From contig CAJTYG010000003.1 of the NCBI GenBank assembly GCA_910584155.1, positions 1 to 64,000 of the forward strand: a DNA stretch of 64,000 nt, in the 5' to 3' direction. Below the pieces are notes generated by a model, which was given only the letters and a program-made list of their open reading frames with translations, was not told the DNA's origin and made no database searches. A program made the position numbers and the translations under genes. Shown here in pieces: positions 1-8,052 of this stretch (position 1 is the first letter of the stretch; every line of letters begins with the position of its first letter). The DNA comes from an uncultured Christensenella sp. (GTDB lineage Bacteria > Bacillota > Clostridia > Christensenellales > CAG-917).

Positions 1-22
1 ATCGTATAATTTTCAAAAATGC

Positions 23-57
23 CTAAAAATTCGTTTTAGGCTACTACTTATCCACCA
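23..57 (+). repeat. Direct repeat copy 1 (possible attachment-site core)
   Basis: Positions 26-57 match 5363-5394 at 28 of 32 bases. The shared parts are AAAATTCGTTTTAGG, then TACTAC, then TCCACCA. Positions 23-37 (CTAAAAATTCGTTTT) are also identical to 14659-14673. The core folds as GCCTAAAA/TTTTAGGC. Copy 2 lies just behind a serine recombinase remnant, so this copy may mark the end of another element lying left of the window (inference). Confidence 0.6.
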
Positions 58-60
58 AAA

Positions 61-86
61 ACCGTCTATACAGACGGTTTTTTCTG
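61..86 (+). terminator. Rho-independent terminator
   Basis: ACCGTCT pairs with AGACGGT around a short loop and is followed by a run of six T. Confidence 0.7.
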
Positions 87-91
87 TACAC

Positions 92-237
92 TGGGGAATG
101 CGCGCAAAAAATATTGCGCGCCACGCAAAGCGTGCGAACCCCGTTTTTGGGCTGACGCGTCGCTAAACAAGTAAACTTGTCGCTCCGCTATTACGGAAGC
201 CCTAAGGCTTCCTACGATTCCCCATGTCTCCACCAGT
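92..237. other. Closed multi-hairpin block ending in a tRNA-like 3' tail
   Basis: TGGGGAAT (92-99) pairs with ATTCCCCA (217-224). Inside are hairpins at 100-121 (GCGCGCAA/TTGCGCGC), 122-134 (CACGC/GCGTG), 167-180 (ACAAGT/ACTTGT) and 195-212 (GGAAGCC/GGCTTCC). The right end, ATTCCCCATGTCTCCACCA, looks like a T-stem, acceptor and CCA of a tRNA, but no 5' half is present. It could be a structured RNA, a repeat, or a tRNA-end scar left by integration. Confidence 0.4.
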
Positions 238-240
238 CAG

Positions 241-277
241 AATACAAGTTGAACCCCTCGACTTGTATTCTTTTTTT
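241..277 (+). terminator. Rho-independent terminator
   Basis: AATACAAGT (241-249) pairs with ACTTGTATT (261-269), followed by seven T. Confidence 0.75.
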
Positions 278-428
278 ATGCTTTGGGGGGGAAAATCAAA
301 GTTTTATAATGTAATTGAAAGGCTCGTTGACAATTATACAAAGCCAATTCGTATGCGAAAGTCTTAAACGAGCAATTCGACAACCAATCCACTCTTCCCT
401 CCTCCCCATCCTCCCCCTCCTCCATAGA

Positions 429-462
429 ATACAGTTGCCACCCAAACGGGTGGCAACTGTAT
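429..462 (-). terminator. Terminator-like hairpin behind the hydrolase gene
   Basis: A perfect 15-bp stem (429-443 with 448-462) with loop AAAC lies 22 bases past the stop of the minus-strand hydrolase. The T-run after it is weak. Confidence 0.6.
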
Positions 463-484
463 AAGTTAAATAGGGGGAAAATAA

Positions 485-2500
485 TTAGCCAAGTACGTAC
501 GCAAAGGACGCTGCGGTGTTGGCGCAAGTCATCATGGTGAAGAGCAGCGTGTTGATTACAGCTCCCAGCCAGACGTTTCCGGTCTTTGCGGTCATTCTTC
601 TTGAGATGACGGTTGAGATTGCAAGGATGGGCACCATGGGGATAAGCACGATGTATCCGAGAGCCATATCTTTTTGCCACAATACGCCTGTCGTTGTAAA
701 CGTGCCGTATTGGATTGCAATCATCAAAAGGACTCCGAAGATGTTGAAGAATACGTTGATGAGAATTGTTGCCCATTCGGGAAGGTTCTTTGCGCGGAAT
801 CCTTCGTTGAAGATTGCGCTGACGCTGAAGAATATGCCGAAGAATAGAGCGTATCTCATCATTGTGGGCAGCATTTCGATGTTAAACACCTTGATGGCGA
901 GCGTCCAAATTCTGAAATCCACCGTCCATGCTTGCCAGTTGATATAGGTGACGATGTACACGCTTGCAACTGCGATTATGCCAAGCAACAACGTCTTTGC
1001 AAGACCGTTTAAGCCGGTTTGCACTCTTGCGGGCGCAAAGGGATTTTCGGTGTGGCTGCTTGCTTCTTCTTTGTATCTGAAACGATTGACAATGCCGTTG
1101 ATTGCCCACAGGAACAGCACCGTTGCAAGAGCGAACAAAGCGGTGCAGACTGCCCATACGCTCACCCAGTTGGTCGTGTCTTGCGGATAAAGTTGAGTAT
1201 TTGGGAAGAATTTGCCGCCAAATTCGGTGCAGATCGGATGAATGGTTAGTCCCGAGAAGATCGCCACCGCAAATGCGCCGATCCAGTAGGTCAAGTGTTT
1301 TTGCACGCCGTGGAGGGGAGCCGGTTCAAGAGGCTTGTTGCCAACCCACACCATTTCGCCATTCTCGTTTGCCACTTGCTCGCCAACGGAGATTGATTTG
1401 AAGAATCTTGTCTTGAGCAGAAGTCCGATGAGTGGGAATATCATCGTGATGACTGCAATAAGTCCAAGGAGCGAGAATGCTTCTTTGAGCCACCAGGTTT
1501 GTTTGCCTTCGGCAATATATTTGTGTCCGTTCGGCGTACCGAATGCGTTGTAGAAGAAGTTGACCACCGCATTTGCGCCTTCCACGGACTCATGGTTTTG
1601 CGGATGCACGCCTGCGATTTCATATATAGCGCGGAAAGTTCCGTCCACTGCTTGACCGCCTGCGGGAGTGACGAGTTCTGCGCCGGTTGCGGTTTGTTTG
1701 TAGATGCCTTTGTTGACAATTGTGTCTTCAGCGGTAAGACCGAGGAATTTCTTTGCGGTTGTGGTGGAGAGAAAATCTCTTGAGATCGTGCCGTCGTTTT
1801 CGCTTGTTGTGAAGAAGAATTCATCGTCTTTTGCTTTGAGGAATCCCACCGACACGTCTGCGCCTGCGCCCATAAACGAGCTCCAAGCCTGCATCAAGCC
1901 TGCAGAAATGATGCCCACTTTCTTGTCCGCCATAAGCGTTGCCGCCGTGGTGAAGCCACCCATCGAGTGCCCTGAGATACCGATTTTGGATTTGTCAACG
2001 ATGTCGAGATTGTACAGATACTTTGCAGAATCGTACAAGCCGTTGGTTGCCATCATAGCGTTTTGAGTGCCGCTGTTGTTATAGTTGCCGTGTCCTTCGC
2101 GGTCAACGGAGAGCACGATAAAGCCGCGGCGAGCAAGCTCGATTGCGTTTTGAAGTTGCATTTCACGGTTGTTGAGATAGCCGTGAGTGAGCACAACTGC
2201 CGGGAGCGGGTTTTCGGGGCTTGCGTCCTTTGGAACAAACAAAAGGCCCGACACCACTTTGCCTTTGACGGCGGTTTGAGTCTCAACCGTTGAGCCGTCA
2301 TCTGCGGTAGTCGTTGTTGTGATAGTCCCCGTGTTTTTCTCGTTTCTAAGGTCGGTTACGGTCACTTTGAAACCGTCCGATTGGATGCAAGAAGCACAGA
2401 AACTGCTTACGAAAATAACCAGCAAGCAAACCACGAGAAAAATAAGATTGACTTTGTTTTTCTTGCAAAAATTTGCAATGTTGTTCTTTACGTAGTCCAT
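485..2500 (-). CDS. Membrane-anchored alpha/beta hydrolase with polytopic C-terminus
   Basis: The 671-residue protein starts with a transmembrane segment (about 18-38). An alpha/beta hydrolase domain follows (about 85-320), with the oxyanion stretch LTHGY near 105 and the nucleophile elbow GHSMGG with Ser179. The C-terminal half, from about 340, has roughly seven hydrophobic helices. The catalytic domain probably faces outward. The family includes dienelactone hydrolase-like and acyl-ester hydrolases; the substrate is unknown. The ATG has a good AAAGGAGA site. It is divergent from the PocR/AraC regulator and shares a 209-bp control region with it, so it is a plausible target of that regulator (inference). 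Confidence 0.85.
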   Translation of the reverse strand: MDYVKNNIANFCKKNKVNLIFLVVCLLVIFVSSFCASCIQSDGFKVTVTDLRNEKNTGTITTTTTADDGSTVETQTAVKGKVVSGLLFVPKDASPENPLPAVVLTHGYLNNREMQLQNAIELARRGFIVLSVDREGHGNYNNSGTQNAMMATNGLYDSAKYLYNLDIVDKSKIGISGHSMGGFTTAATLMADKKVGIISAGLMQAWSSFMGAGADVSVGFLKAKDDEFFFTTSENDGTISRDFLSTTTAKKFLGLTAEDTIVNKGIYKQTATGAELVTPAGGQAVDGTFRAIYEIAGVHPQNHESVEGANAVVNFFYNAFGTPNGHKYIAEGKQTWWLKEAFSLLGLIAVITMIFPLIGLLLKTRFFKSISVGEQVANENGEMVWVGNKPLEPAPLHGVQKHLTYWIGAFAVAIFSGLTIHPICTEFGGKFFPNTQLYPQDTTNWVSVWAVCTALFALATVLFLWAINGIVNRFRYKEEASSHTENPFAPARVQTGLNGLAKTLLLGIIAVASVYIVTYINWQAWTVDFRIWTLAIKVFNIEMLPTMMRYALFFGIFFSVSAIFNEGFRAKNLPEWATILINVFFNIFGVLLMIAIQYGTFTTTGVLWQKDMALGYIVLIPMVPILAISTVISRRMTAKTGNVWLGAVINTLLFTMMTCANTAASFAYVLG

Positions 2501-2626
2501 AATTTGTCTCCTTTATCACATATTTTTTTCTCATTCTTTGGTTGGCGCAACGCCCAAAAGCCCCATGTAAACCAGCTTGTGTGTTTAACTCATACTTAAT
2601 ATATATTTTACACAATAAAATTGCAA

Positions 2627-2665
2627 TTGACAAAACTGTACACTTAATGTACAATTTGATTGTAC
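2627..2665 (+). promoter_or_regulatory. Promoter with palindromic operator in the divergent region
   Basis: TTGACA (2627-2632), a 17-bp spacer and TACAAT (2650-2655) form a sigma-A type promoter facing the AraC-type gene. The palindrome TGTACACTTAATGTACA (2637-2653) covers the spacer and the -10, and a further TGTAC follows at 2661-2665. The placement suits repression or autoregulation. Confidence 0.6.
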
Positions 2666-2709
2666 GATATAGACTACAAAATGAATAATAAGGACACAAA
2701 AGCACAAAA

Positions 2710-3564
2710 ATGAAGAGTAGATTTGAAGAATTTATCGAAATTGACAAGTTCCGCAAGGCTCTCAATTATGTGTCGAGAGCCACGGGATTGGCTTTTGCAA
2801 TGCTCGATCCGCTTGGCAACATCATTATTCCGCCCATGAACGAGTCGGAGTTTTGCGTTGCGGCGCGCAAAGATCCCAACGTGGCTTCAAAGTGCGTCGA
2901 TTGCATCATACACTCGGCAATCGCGGCGGCAAAAAGCAAGAAAACCAACTTTTTCAAGTGCCAGTACGGTATTTTGGAGTTTGTCGTGCCAATCTTCATC
3001 AACGGCGAGTACGTCTCGGCGATTTGCGGCGGCGAAGTTCGCACCGATATCGATGACGTTGTGGATTATGTCTATCCGCACCAAGACTTCGATCCCGCTT
3101 TGCAAAAGTATTATGACGAGTTTAGAGTGGCTGAAAAGGACAGGTATTTTGCTGCAACCAAACTCATAGAGATGATGGTCAACAATCTATCGAACTTGGA
3201 TCTTGTTATGAAAATCGCAAAAAACAACGTGGACAGCGAACGCGTGGATTCACGCGTCAGAGTGGCTGTCAAGTTCATTAACGAAAACTATGCGTCCAAA
3301 ATCACGCTGGCGCAACTTGCCGAAATGTCATATGTCAGCGAAAACTATTTTTCAAAACTCTTTATGCGCGCGATGAAACAAAACGTGACGGACTACATCA
3401 CGTCTTGCCGCATAGAAAAAGCAAAAGAGTTTTTGTTGCAAACGGACATCAAAATAGGCAAAATCGCAGAGATGGTGGGGGTTGAAGATCCTGCATATTT
3501 CCACCGCATGTTCAAAAAATATACGGGCATGACCCCCAACAACTTCCGCTCCGCCGTTTTCTAA
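2710..3564 (+). CDS. PocR-domain AraC-family transcriptional regulator
   Basis: The 284-residue protein has an N-terminal PocR-type ligand-binding domain (about 10-165, with conserved cysteines in the CVDC region) and a C-terminal AraC double helix-turn-helix (about 185-284, ending in the typical RMFKKYTGMTPNNFR). Such proteins sense small metabolites and control neighbouring catabolic or transport genes. The nearest SD-like AAGGA is 17 bases away. A 10-codon ORF at 2681-2713 ends in an ATGA overlap with this start, which suggests translational coupling. It probably controls itself and the divergent hydrolase. Confidence 0.85.
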   Translation: MKSRFEEFIEIDKFRKALNYVSRATGLAFAMLDPLGNIIIPPMNESEFCVAARKDPNVASKCVDCIIHSAIAAAKSKKTNFFKCQYGILEFVVPIFINGEYVSAICGGEVRTDIDDVVDYVYPHQDFDPALQKYYDEFRVAEKDRYFAATKLIEMMVNNLSNLDLVMKIAKNNVDSERVDSRVRVAVKFINENYASKITLAQLAEMSYVSENYFSKLFMRAMKQNVTDYITSCRIEKAKEFLLQTDIKIGKIAEMVGVEDPAYFHRMFKKYTGMTPNNFRSAVF

Positions 3565-3756
3565 CGCGCGCATACACGCTCAAGCGCGCATGCACACAAT
3601 CAATATAAATGATTTTTGCAAATACGTTTTGCAAATAATTTTTGAAAAAATGTTTGCGTATGGTTTTTCAAGGTTATGGAATAATTGCCCGTTTCGGTGA
3701 CATTGAAATCCGTAGAACCGATCACATTGACAGGATTAAAGCTACACGGCAAAATG

Positions 3757-3781
3757 CGGCACATAAAGTGCCGCTTTTGTC
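3757..3781 (-). terminator. Terminator behind the surface-protein tail
   Basis: GCGGCAC pairs with GTGCCGC around a short loop. It lies immediately past the stop of the minus-strand fragment at 3783. Confidence 0.6.
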
Positions 3782-3782
3782 A

Positions 3783-3960
3783 TTACTTCTTCTTTTTGCA
3801 CTTTTCTTTCAACGTCTCGCCGACGCGCTTGAAAGCCTCGCCGAGGTCGGCAAACGTCTTTTTCTTGACTGCAAACCAGAAGATTGCAAAGCCTCCGATT
3901 CCTGCAAGCAGCAGCGTGGCGATTACGATGCCCGCAATCGCTCCGCCCGAAAGTCCGTCC
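3783..3960 (-). pseudogene. Orphan C-terminal tail of a surface protein
   Basis: About 57 residues remain: a glycine-rich segment (GLSGGAIAGIV), one transmembrane helix, then a lysine-rich cytoplasmic tail ending KCKKKK. This is the usual C-terminal membrane anchor of a large secreted protein. The extracellular part is absent. Upstream the frame runs into tyrosine recombinase sequence, so the ATG-initiated 70-residue reading from 3995 is an artefact of the junction. No matching N-terminal part was found in the window. Confidence 0.6.
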
Positions 3961-4461
3961 TTTTTGAAAATCAATATCATCCCAAGTAAGGGCAAGTAAT
4001 TCGCCTATGCGTAAACCTGTATAAAGGCAAAGAACGATGCCTTTTAATTTTGCCTTTTTACTCTCTAAAACGTATTGCTCGATTTTCTTTTGCTCGGCAA
4101 CGGAAAAGCACTCGGCTTGTCTTTCAAAAATCTTTGGACGCCTTATCCGATCTGCGGTGTATTCGGATAATAGCCCTGATATATGCGCCGTTTTAAGCGA
4201 GTTTTGTATTATTGATATTACTGCCTTAACAAAGTTAGATGATAATCCTTTACCTGTTCGTTTATTACCTGTTGCTAGCAAATCCGAAATAAACCTTTGC
4301 AAAACAATAGGCTGTAAGTCGTTTAATGCATAATCACCGAGCGCGGGAATAATATGTACGTTTGTCGTTTGACAATACCGTTCGAAAGTCATTTGTTTAC
4401 TCGTTGTTTTAACATAGTTATTGAGCCACTCGTATAGCCAATCTTTCGTGACATTGTTCAT
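3961..4461 (-). pseudogene. Tyrosine recombinase (integrase) fragment
   Basis: About 165 residues match the SAM-like core-binding domain and the start of the catalytic domain of Tn916/phage-type integrases, including the first catalytic arginine in TGLRIGELLALTWDDID. The N-terminal arm-binding domain and the C-terminal H-R-H-Y part are missing. The frame continues to 3742 only through unrelated sequence. The fragment is joined head to head to a serine recombinase remnant at about 4461. Confidence 0.75.
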
Positions 4462-4462
4462 C

Positions 4463-5237
4463 CTAACGCTTTCCCTGCAATTATATCGGAAGAATTATTT
4501 GAGCGTGTTCAAAAGAAAATGGCTAAAATCAGAAAGCGCCTGCCCGCCATAAAGCGGAAGATGATTATATATTAACTACTAAATTGAAATGTGGCAAATG
4601 CGGTGCGTTTATGGTTGGCGACAGCGGAACCAGCAAAACCGGTGCCGTTCATCACTACTACAAATGCGCAAGCGCAAAAAGGCATAAAGGCTGTGATAAG
4701 AAATCCGTAAAGAAAGATTGGATAGAAAATTTGGTCGTCAACCACACAATAAAAGTCGTAATGGACGATGAATTGATAGACACGATAGCCGATAGAATTT
4801 TAGATTTGCTTTCGCAAGAAAATACAAAAATTCCTCAATTGCAAGCAAAACTCAAAGAAGTTGACGGATATATCAGCAATATTCTCGATGCAATTCAACA
4901 AGGTTTATTCAACACATCGGCGAAGAAACGGCTTGATGAATTGGAACAGACAAAGGCAGAAATATAAACGGCTATTTTCAGCGAACAGTTACAGAAGCCT
5001 GAAATAACGAAGGATCATATTATTTGCTATATAGAACGCTATCGCAAAATAAATGTCAATGATTTAGAGAGTAAAAAGCGCCTTATAGATACTTTTGTGA
5101 ATAGTATTTATCTTTACGATGACAAAATCGTGTTTGCATTTAATTATAAAGATGGAACAAAATCTATATCCTTGACAGAATTGGAAGAAGAATTGAGTTC
5201 GGATTTCGAAAGTGCAACTCCACCAAACGGCATATAA
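4463..5237 (+). pseudogene. Large serine recombinase, C-terminal remnant
   Basis: The reading begins inside the recombinase domain (HPNAFPAIISEELFERVQ). It shifts frame by one lost base in the A-run near 4532, continues through the zinc ribbon (CGKCG...C) and coiled coil, meets an in-frame TAA at 4965-4967, and resumes in the same frame to a stop at 5235-5237. The whole catalytic resolvase domain is missing. It is unlike the intact recombinase at 25833 in detail, so it is the relic of a second element. Confidence 0.8.
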
Positions 5238-5259
5238 GGGCGCATCTTGCGCCCTTTTT
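5236..5259 (+). terminator. Terminator at the recombinase remnant
   Basis: AAGGGCGCA pairs with TGCGCCCTT, followed by TTT. It overlaps the remnant's stop codon. Confidence 0.65.
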
Positions 5260-5362
5260 GCGTGTCTCGCGCTCGGTCATTTACGTCTATGTAAACTCCC
5301 GTCGCACTCGCACTTAAAAGTGCACGATCTGCAACTCTTCTTTGCCGTTTGGATATCGTTGT

Positions 5363-5394
5363 AAAATTCGTTTTAGGTTACTACCGCTCCACCA
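5363..5394 (+). repeat. Direct repeat copy 2
   Basis: This copy matches 26-57 at 28 of 32 bases. It lies 126 bp past the serine recombinase remnant, which is where the attachment site of such an element is expected. A shorter relative, GTTTTAGGT followed by a TCCACA motif, occurs at 6130-6148 on the other side of the lnu gene. Confidence 0.6.
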
Positions 5395-5399
5395 TTAGA

Positions 5400-5435
5400 T
5401 GACTGATAAGAACCACTATCTTATCGGTCATTTTT
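5400..5435 (+). terminator. Terminator hairpin upstream of lnu
   Basis: TGACTGATAAG pairs with CTTATCGGTCA, followed by TTTTT. It is nearly the same hairpin as the one downstream of lnu at 6065-6100. Confidence 0.65.
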
Positions 5436-5478
5436 CTTTGTGATTTGAGATAAGTCTCAAAGAGCCTATGCCATTTGC

Positions 5479-5507
5479 TTGAATAATTAACTTCACTTTG
5501 ATATAAT
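5479..5507 (+). promoter_or_regulatory. Promoter of lnu
   Basis: TTGAAT (5479-5484), a 17-bp spacer and TATAAT (5502-5507). Confidence 0.65.
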
Positions 5508-5514
5508 AATTGTG

Positions 5515-5530
5515 CGATAAACAGTAATTT
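5515..5530 (+). repeat. CGATAAACAGTAATTT repeat (lnu side)
   Basis: This 16-mer is identical to the reverse complement of 14695-14710, downstream of the tet gene. The continuation of the tet-side copy (AATTTAGCGG) reappears after lnu at 6051-6060, so the lnu ORF appears inserted into this backbone with AATTT repeated on both sides. Confidence 0.65.
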
Positions 5531-5545
5531 GTGAGAAGAACTTAT

Positions 5546-6037
5546 ATGAATAGGAAAGAGATAACAACAAAAGAAGATTTAATGACTATTATCAATTTAT
5601 TAGAAAATGCAAACATAAAATATTGGATTGATGGTGGATGGGGTGTTGATATATTAGCAGGTAAACAAACACGAAATCATAGAGATATTGATGTAAATTT
5701 TGATGCACAACATACAGAAAAATTATTAAATCTACTTTTTGAATATGGATATAAAATAGATACAGATTGGAAACCTGTTAGGATAGAACTATATAGCGAA
5801 AAATATGGATATTTGGATATTCATCCATTTATTTTGAATGAAGATGGAACTTCAAAACAAGCAAATTTAGAAGGTGGATTTTATGAATTTGAAAAAGACT
5901 TTTTTAGTAATGCTATTTTTGAAGGAAAAACAATTCCTTGCATATCCCTAAAAGGACAAAAAATTTTCCATTCGGGATATGAGTTAAGAGATAAAGATAA
6001 GCAAGATATTGCAGTTCTTGAGAGTATATCAAAATAA
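5546..6037 (+). CDS. lnu: Lincosamide nucleotidyltransferase, Lnu(A)/(C)-like
   Basis: The 163-residue protein transfers a nucleotide from ATP to lincomycin or clindamycin and so inactivates them. It shows the nucleotidyltransferase core DGGWGVDILAG and the metal-binding pair HRDIDVNF, then the LDIHPF strand; length and motifs match Lnu(A)/(C) enzymes. I chose the ATG at 5546, because the GTG at 5531 lies inside the flanking repeat. The gene is AT-richer than the element genes around it. It has its own promoter and terminator, as expected for an acquired cassette. The exact lnu allele cannot be assigned by eye. Confidence 0.85.
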   Translation: MNRKEITTKEDLMTIINLLENANIKYWIDGGWGVDILAGKQTRNHRDIDVNFDAQHTEKLLNLLFEYGYKIDTDWKPVRIELYSEKYGYLDIHPFILNEDGTSKQANLEGGFYEFEKDFFSNAIFEGKTIPCISLKGQKIFHSGYELRDKDKQDIAVLESISK

Positions 6038-6064
6038 TTAAACAAATTTCAATTTAGCGGAGAA

Positions 6065-6100
6065 TGACCGATAAGGCTAACAATCTTATCGGTCTTTTTT
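6065..6100 (+). terminator. Terminator downstream of lnu
   Basis: TGACCGATAAG (6065-6075) pairs with CTTATCGGTC (6085-6094), followed by six T. Confidence 0.75.
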
Positions 6101-6107
6101 CTTTTAC

Positions 6108-6416
6108 AGCGGATTGACTACTTTTTGCGGTTTTAGGTGTCCTCCACAATTAAGTCTTTCGGACTTCGGTTGTAGCACAGTTCTCGCAAAAGTAAACTGC
6201 AAAAAACAGCACTCAAAATTAAATAGTATCTTTGAGCCTGACAGAAATGTCGGGCTTTTTCTTATGCCTCAAACGCACTGCTTTTTGAGTAATGGAACGG
6301 AAATATAAGCCCGTAGTTTACTTTCGCTGCCTCCCCATATAAAAGCGTTATCCCACCCGAACAGTGCTACAAGTGTCCTTGCCGAAAGGCTAATTTAATT
6401 GTGGAGGTATTAAAAA
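6108..6416. other. Intergenic region before the element operon
   Basis: No gene is supported here. The region holds a short relative of the direct repeat (GTTTTAGGT, 6130-6138), a hairpin at 6146-6172, a terminator at 6235-6260, and the inverted pair AAAGTAAACT (6189-6198)/AGTTTACTTT (6315-6324). It should contain the promoter of the operon that starts at 6417, but I see no clean -35/-10 pair. Confidence 0.5.
6235..6260 (+). terminator. Rho-independent terminator
   Basis: AGCCTGACA pairs with TGTCGGGCT around GAAA, followed by a T-run. Confidence 0.7.
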
Positions 6417-6719
6417 ATGCAAAAAGTAGTTTACTCAATCTCAAAGGTAAACAAAGACGAAAAGTTGAAAGGTGTAGGTTATCTCGTTGAGGGTAACTTA
6501 CTTATCCCTTCTACTTCTCAAAAAGGTAACGCTTACATTCGGGTATTCGAGGACGTTGCCGAAAAATGCAAAGCCGTAGCAAATACAGACAACGAGTTCA
6601 AAGGATATGTAACGGTTGCTTACGAGAACATTCACGTTTACAACAAAGAAAAAGACCATTACGACACTTTGGATTACGTTGAAACGACTTACTACATTTG
6701 GTACAAATTCATAGGTTGA
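6417..6719 (+). CDS. Hypothetical element protein, 100 aa
   Basis: I do not recognise the family. The protein is soluble, tyrosine-rich and without membrane segments. A strong GGAGG lies 11 bases before the ATG. It is first in a tightly packed plus-strand run of small genes (6417-12184) that ends with pcfK/pcfJ-like genes, a set typical of the accessory part of conjugative or mobilisable elements. Confidence 0.7.
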   Translation: MQKVVYSISKVNKDEKLKGVGYLVEGNLLIPSTSQKGNAYIRVFEDVAEKCKAVANTDNEFKGYVTVAYENIHVYNKEKDHYDTLDYVETTYYIWYKFIG

Positions 6720-6729
6720 GGTGCTTGAA

Positions 6730-6966
6730 ATGTTTGAATACGATTACTTTGACGGCGACCACTTCATCACTTTTGACATAATCGAAGTTGACGAGGAAAA
6801 CGGCAAAATAACACTTGCAATAAGCAATCAAGGACGAATAACACAAGATACTTTCGACTTGTTCGGGGACAACGAAATAGACGAAGAAATGACAAACGAT
6901 ATTCGCTATTTCGAGTTCGGCTTATACGCAGACAAAATCTATCTCAATCAATTTGAGAGTTTATAA
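6730..6966 (+). CDS. Highly acidic small protein, 78 aa
   Basis: About 20 Asp/Glu against 4 Lys/Arg give a strongly negative small protein. GAGGTG is correctly spaced for the ATG at 6730, so the in-frame GTG at 6721 is probably part of the ribosome binding site. The function is unknown. Its charge and location fit a DNA-mimic type anti-defence protein, but no motif proves this. Confidence 0.65.
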   Translation: MFEYDYFDGDHFITFDIIEVDEENGKITLAISNQGRITQDTFDLFGDNEIDEEMTNDIRYFEFGLYADKIYLNQFESL

Positions 6967-6979
6967 GGAGCGAAATCAA

Positions 6980-7393
6980 ATGAAACTTACACTCAACAAT
7001 ATCAAGACTATAAAGCGTGAGAGCGACAACCCTCTTATAAAGTATGTTTGCAATTACGTTATAAACGAATGGCACGATTACAGCGATAAAGTCAACATAT
7101 TCAAAGACGTGCTTTATATGGGCTGTCAATCGGGAGTTGTAGGTGCGCTTATATGGTATTCACAGACGACGGCGTTCTACAAAAAATACCGTGAGCAAAT
7201 AAACGAACTGCTTTCCGAAACAATGAACGGAACAGGCATCTATAATCTTGCCGAACTGTTTGGCGAGCGTTGGGACAAAGAAGATCCGCTTGCGACAGAC
7301 ACCTACAATCAAAACCTTTTAGCGTGGTTCGGCTTTGAAGAAACGCTACGCAATATCGGACAAAACTTTGAACAATTAGAAAATTATATTTAA
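6980..7393 (+). CDS. DUF7222-like element protein
   Basis: The 137-residue protein starts at the ATG behind AAGGAG; the longer frame from 6953 only overlaps the previous gene. The stretch KRESDNPLIKYVCNYVINEW followed by DVLYMGCQSGVV resembles a family of unknown function common on conjugative elements, which I place as DUF7222 with moderate certainty. No catalytic motif is visible. Confidence 0.65.
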   Translation: MKLTLNNIKTIKRESDNPLIKYVCNYVINEWHDYSDKVNIFKDVLYMGCQSGVVGALIWYSQTTAFYKKYREQINELLSETMNGTGIYNLAELFGERWDKEDPLATDTYNQNLLAWFGFEETLRNIGQNFEQLENYI

Positions 7394-7408
7394 GGAGTTA
7401 TAAACATT

Positions 7409-7738
7409 ATGGAACTTTGGACGAAAGAATTGGAACAAAAGGCTCTCGATTGCCCCCTCTATTCGCAGGACGGCAAAGGTAAACGAGCAAAGGTGCTTGT
7501 AAAGTATTTCAACCCTTACGGCGCAGGCACTTGGTTAATCACGGAGGCAAGCAAACAAGAAAACGGCGATTGGCTGTTATTCGGTTACTGCCACATACTC
7601 GAATGGGAATGGGGTTACGTTCTGCTCTCGGAAATACAGAATACGAAAGTCAACGTGTTCGGTTGTAAACTCGGACTTGAAAGAGATTTATACATAGCCG
7701 ACGACGCCACCGTTGCGGACTTGGCACAAGAGGATTAA
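7409..7738 (+). CDS. DUF2958-like protein
   Basis: The 109-residue protein carries the family pattern: NPYGAGTWLITEAS, then DWLLFGYCHILEWEWGYV, then a C-terminal LERD. DUF2958 proteins are small proteins found on plasmids and integrative elements, with unknown biochemical role. AAGGAG precedes the ATG. Confidence 0.7.
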   Translation: MELWTKELEQKALDCPLYSQDGKGKRAKVLVKYFNPYGAGTWLITEASKQENGDWLLFGYCHILEWEWGYVLLSEIQNTKVNVFGCKLGLERDLYIADDATVADLAQED

Positions 7739-7742
7739 AACT

Positions 7743-8051
7743 ATGGACTACGTTTATATGGTGCAAATAGATAGGTCGTTATATGAAAACGGCTATATCG
7801 AAGTAACGCTATTCAAAAACTATGACGACGCTTACGACTTTTACAAAAATCTCATTGTTGAAGAATGTGATGCGGATAATTGTTGGATTGGCTCGCAAAT
7901 GTTCGACGAGGACGGCGAAGTTATAGACGGTTACGAACTCGACTGCGACGATAATAATTCGGGCGAAAGCGATGTGTATTGGTATGCGGTAGAAAAAGAC
8001 GATTACCGCTGTCATACCTTTATTGATTTAATGAAAAAGGAGGTTAATTGA
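7743..8051 (+). CDS. Very acidic small protein, 102 aa
   Basis: More than a quarter of the residues are Asp or Glu, with few basic residues. No family is recognised. The ATG at 7743 directly follows the previous stop; the frame opened at 7713 is inside the previous gene. It may be a DNA-mimic type protein (speculative). Confidence 0.6.
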   Translation: MDYVYMVQIDRSLYENGYIEVTLFKNYDDAYDFYKNLIVEECDADNCWIGSQMFDEDGEVIDGYELDCDDNNSGESDVYWYAVEKDDYRCHTFIDLMKKEVN

Positions 8052-8052
8052 A

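Larger units (their letters stand above)
1..484. other. Left-edge intergenic region with hairpins
   Basis: There is no convincing gene in these 484 bases. They hold a repeat shared with 5363-5394, a terminator hairpin, a closed multi-hairpin block, a second terminator, and a long perfect hairpin behind the hydrolase gene; each is listed separately. The open frames that cross the region have no ribosome binding site and run through the hairpins. Confidence 0.7.

Noticed and set aside
92..237. Complete tRNA or tmRNA
   Set aside because: Only a 3'-end resemblance exists; no matching acceptor 5' strand, D-arm or anticodon arm, and no tag reading frame.
3742..4461. Single 239-aa integrase gene
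   Set aside because: Only the first 165 or so residues match a tyrosine recombinase; the rest reads through an unrelated surface-protein tail in another frame and lacks the catalytic C-terminus.
5531..5545. GTG start of lnu at 5531
   Set aside because: It lies directly at the end of a shared flanking repeat; the ATG at 5546 fits the normal length of the family.
6114..6308. 64-aa open frame downstream of lnu
   Set aside because: It runs across a hairpin and a terminator and has no SD or recognisable sequence.
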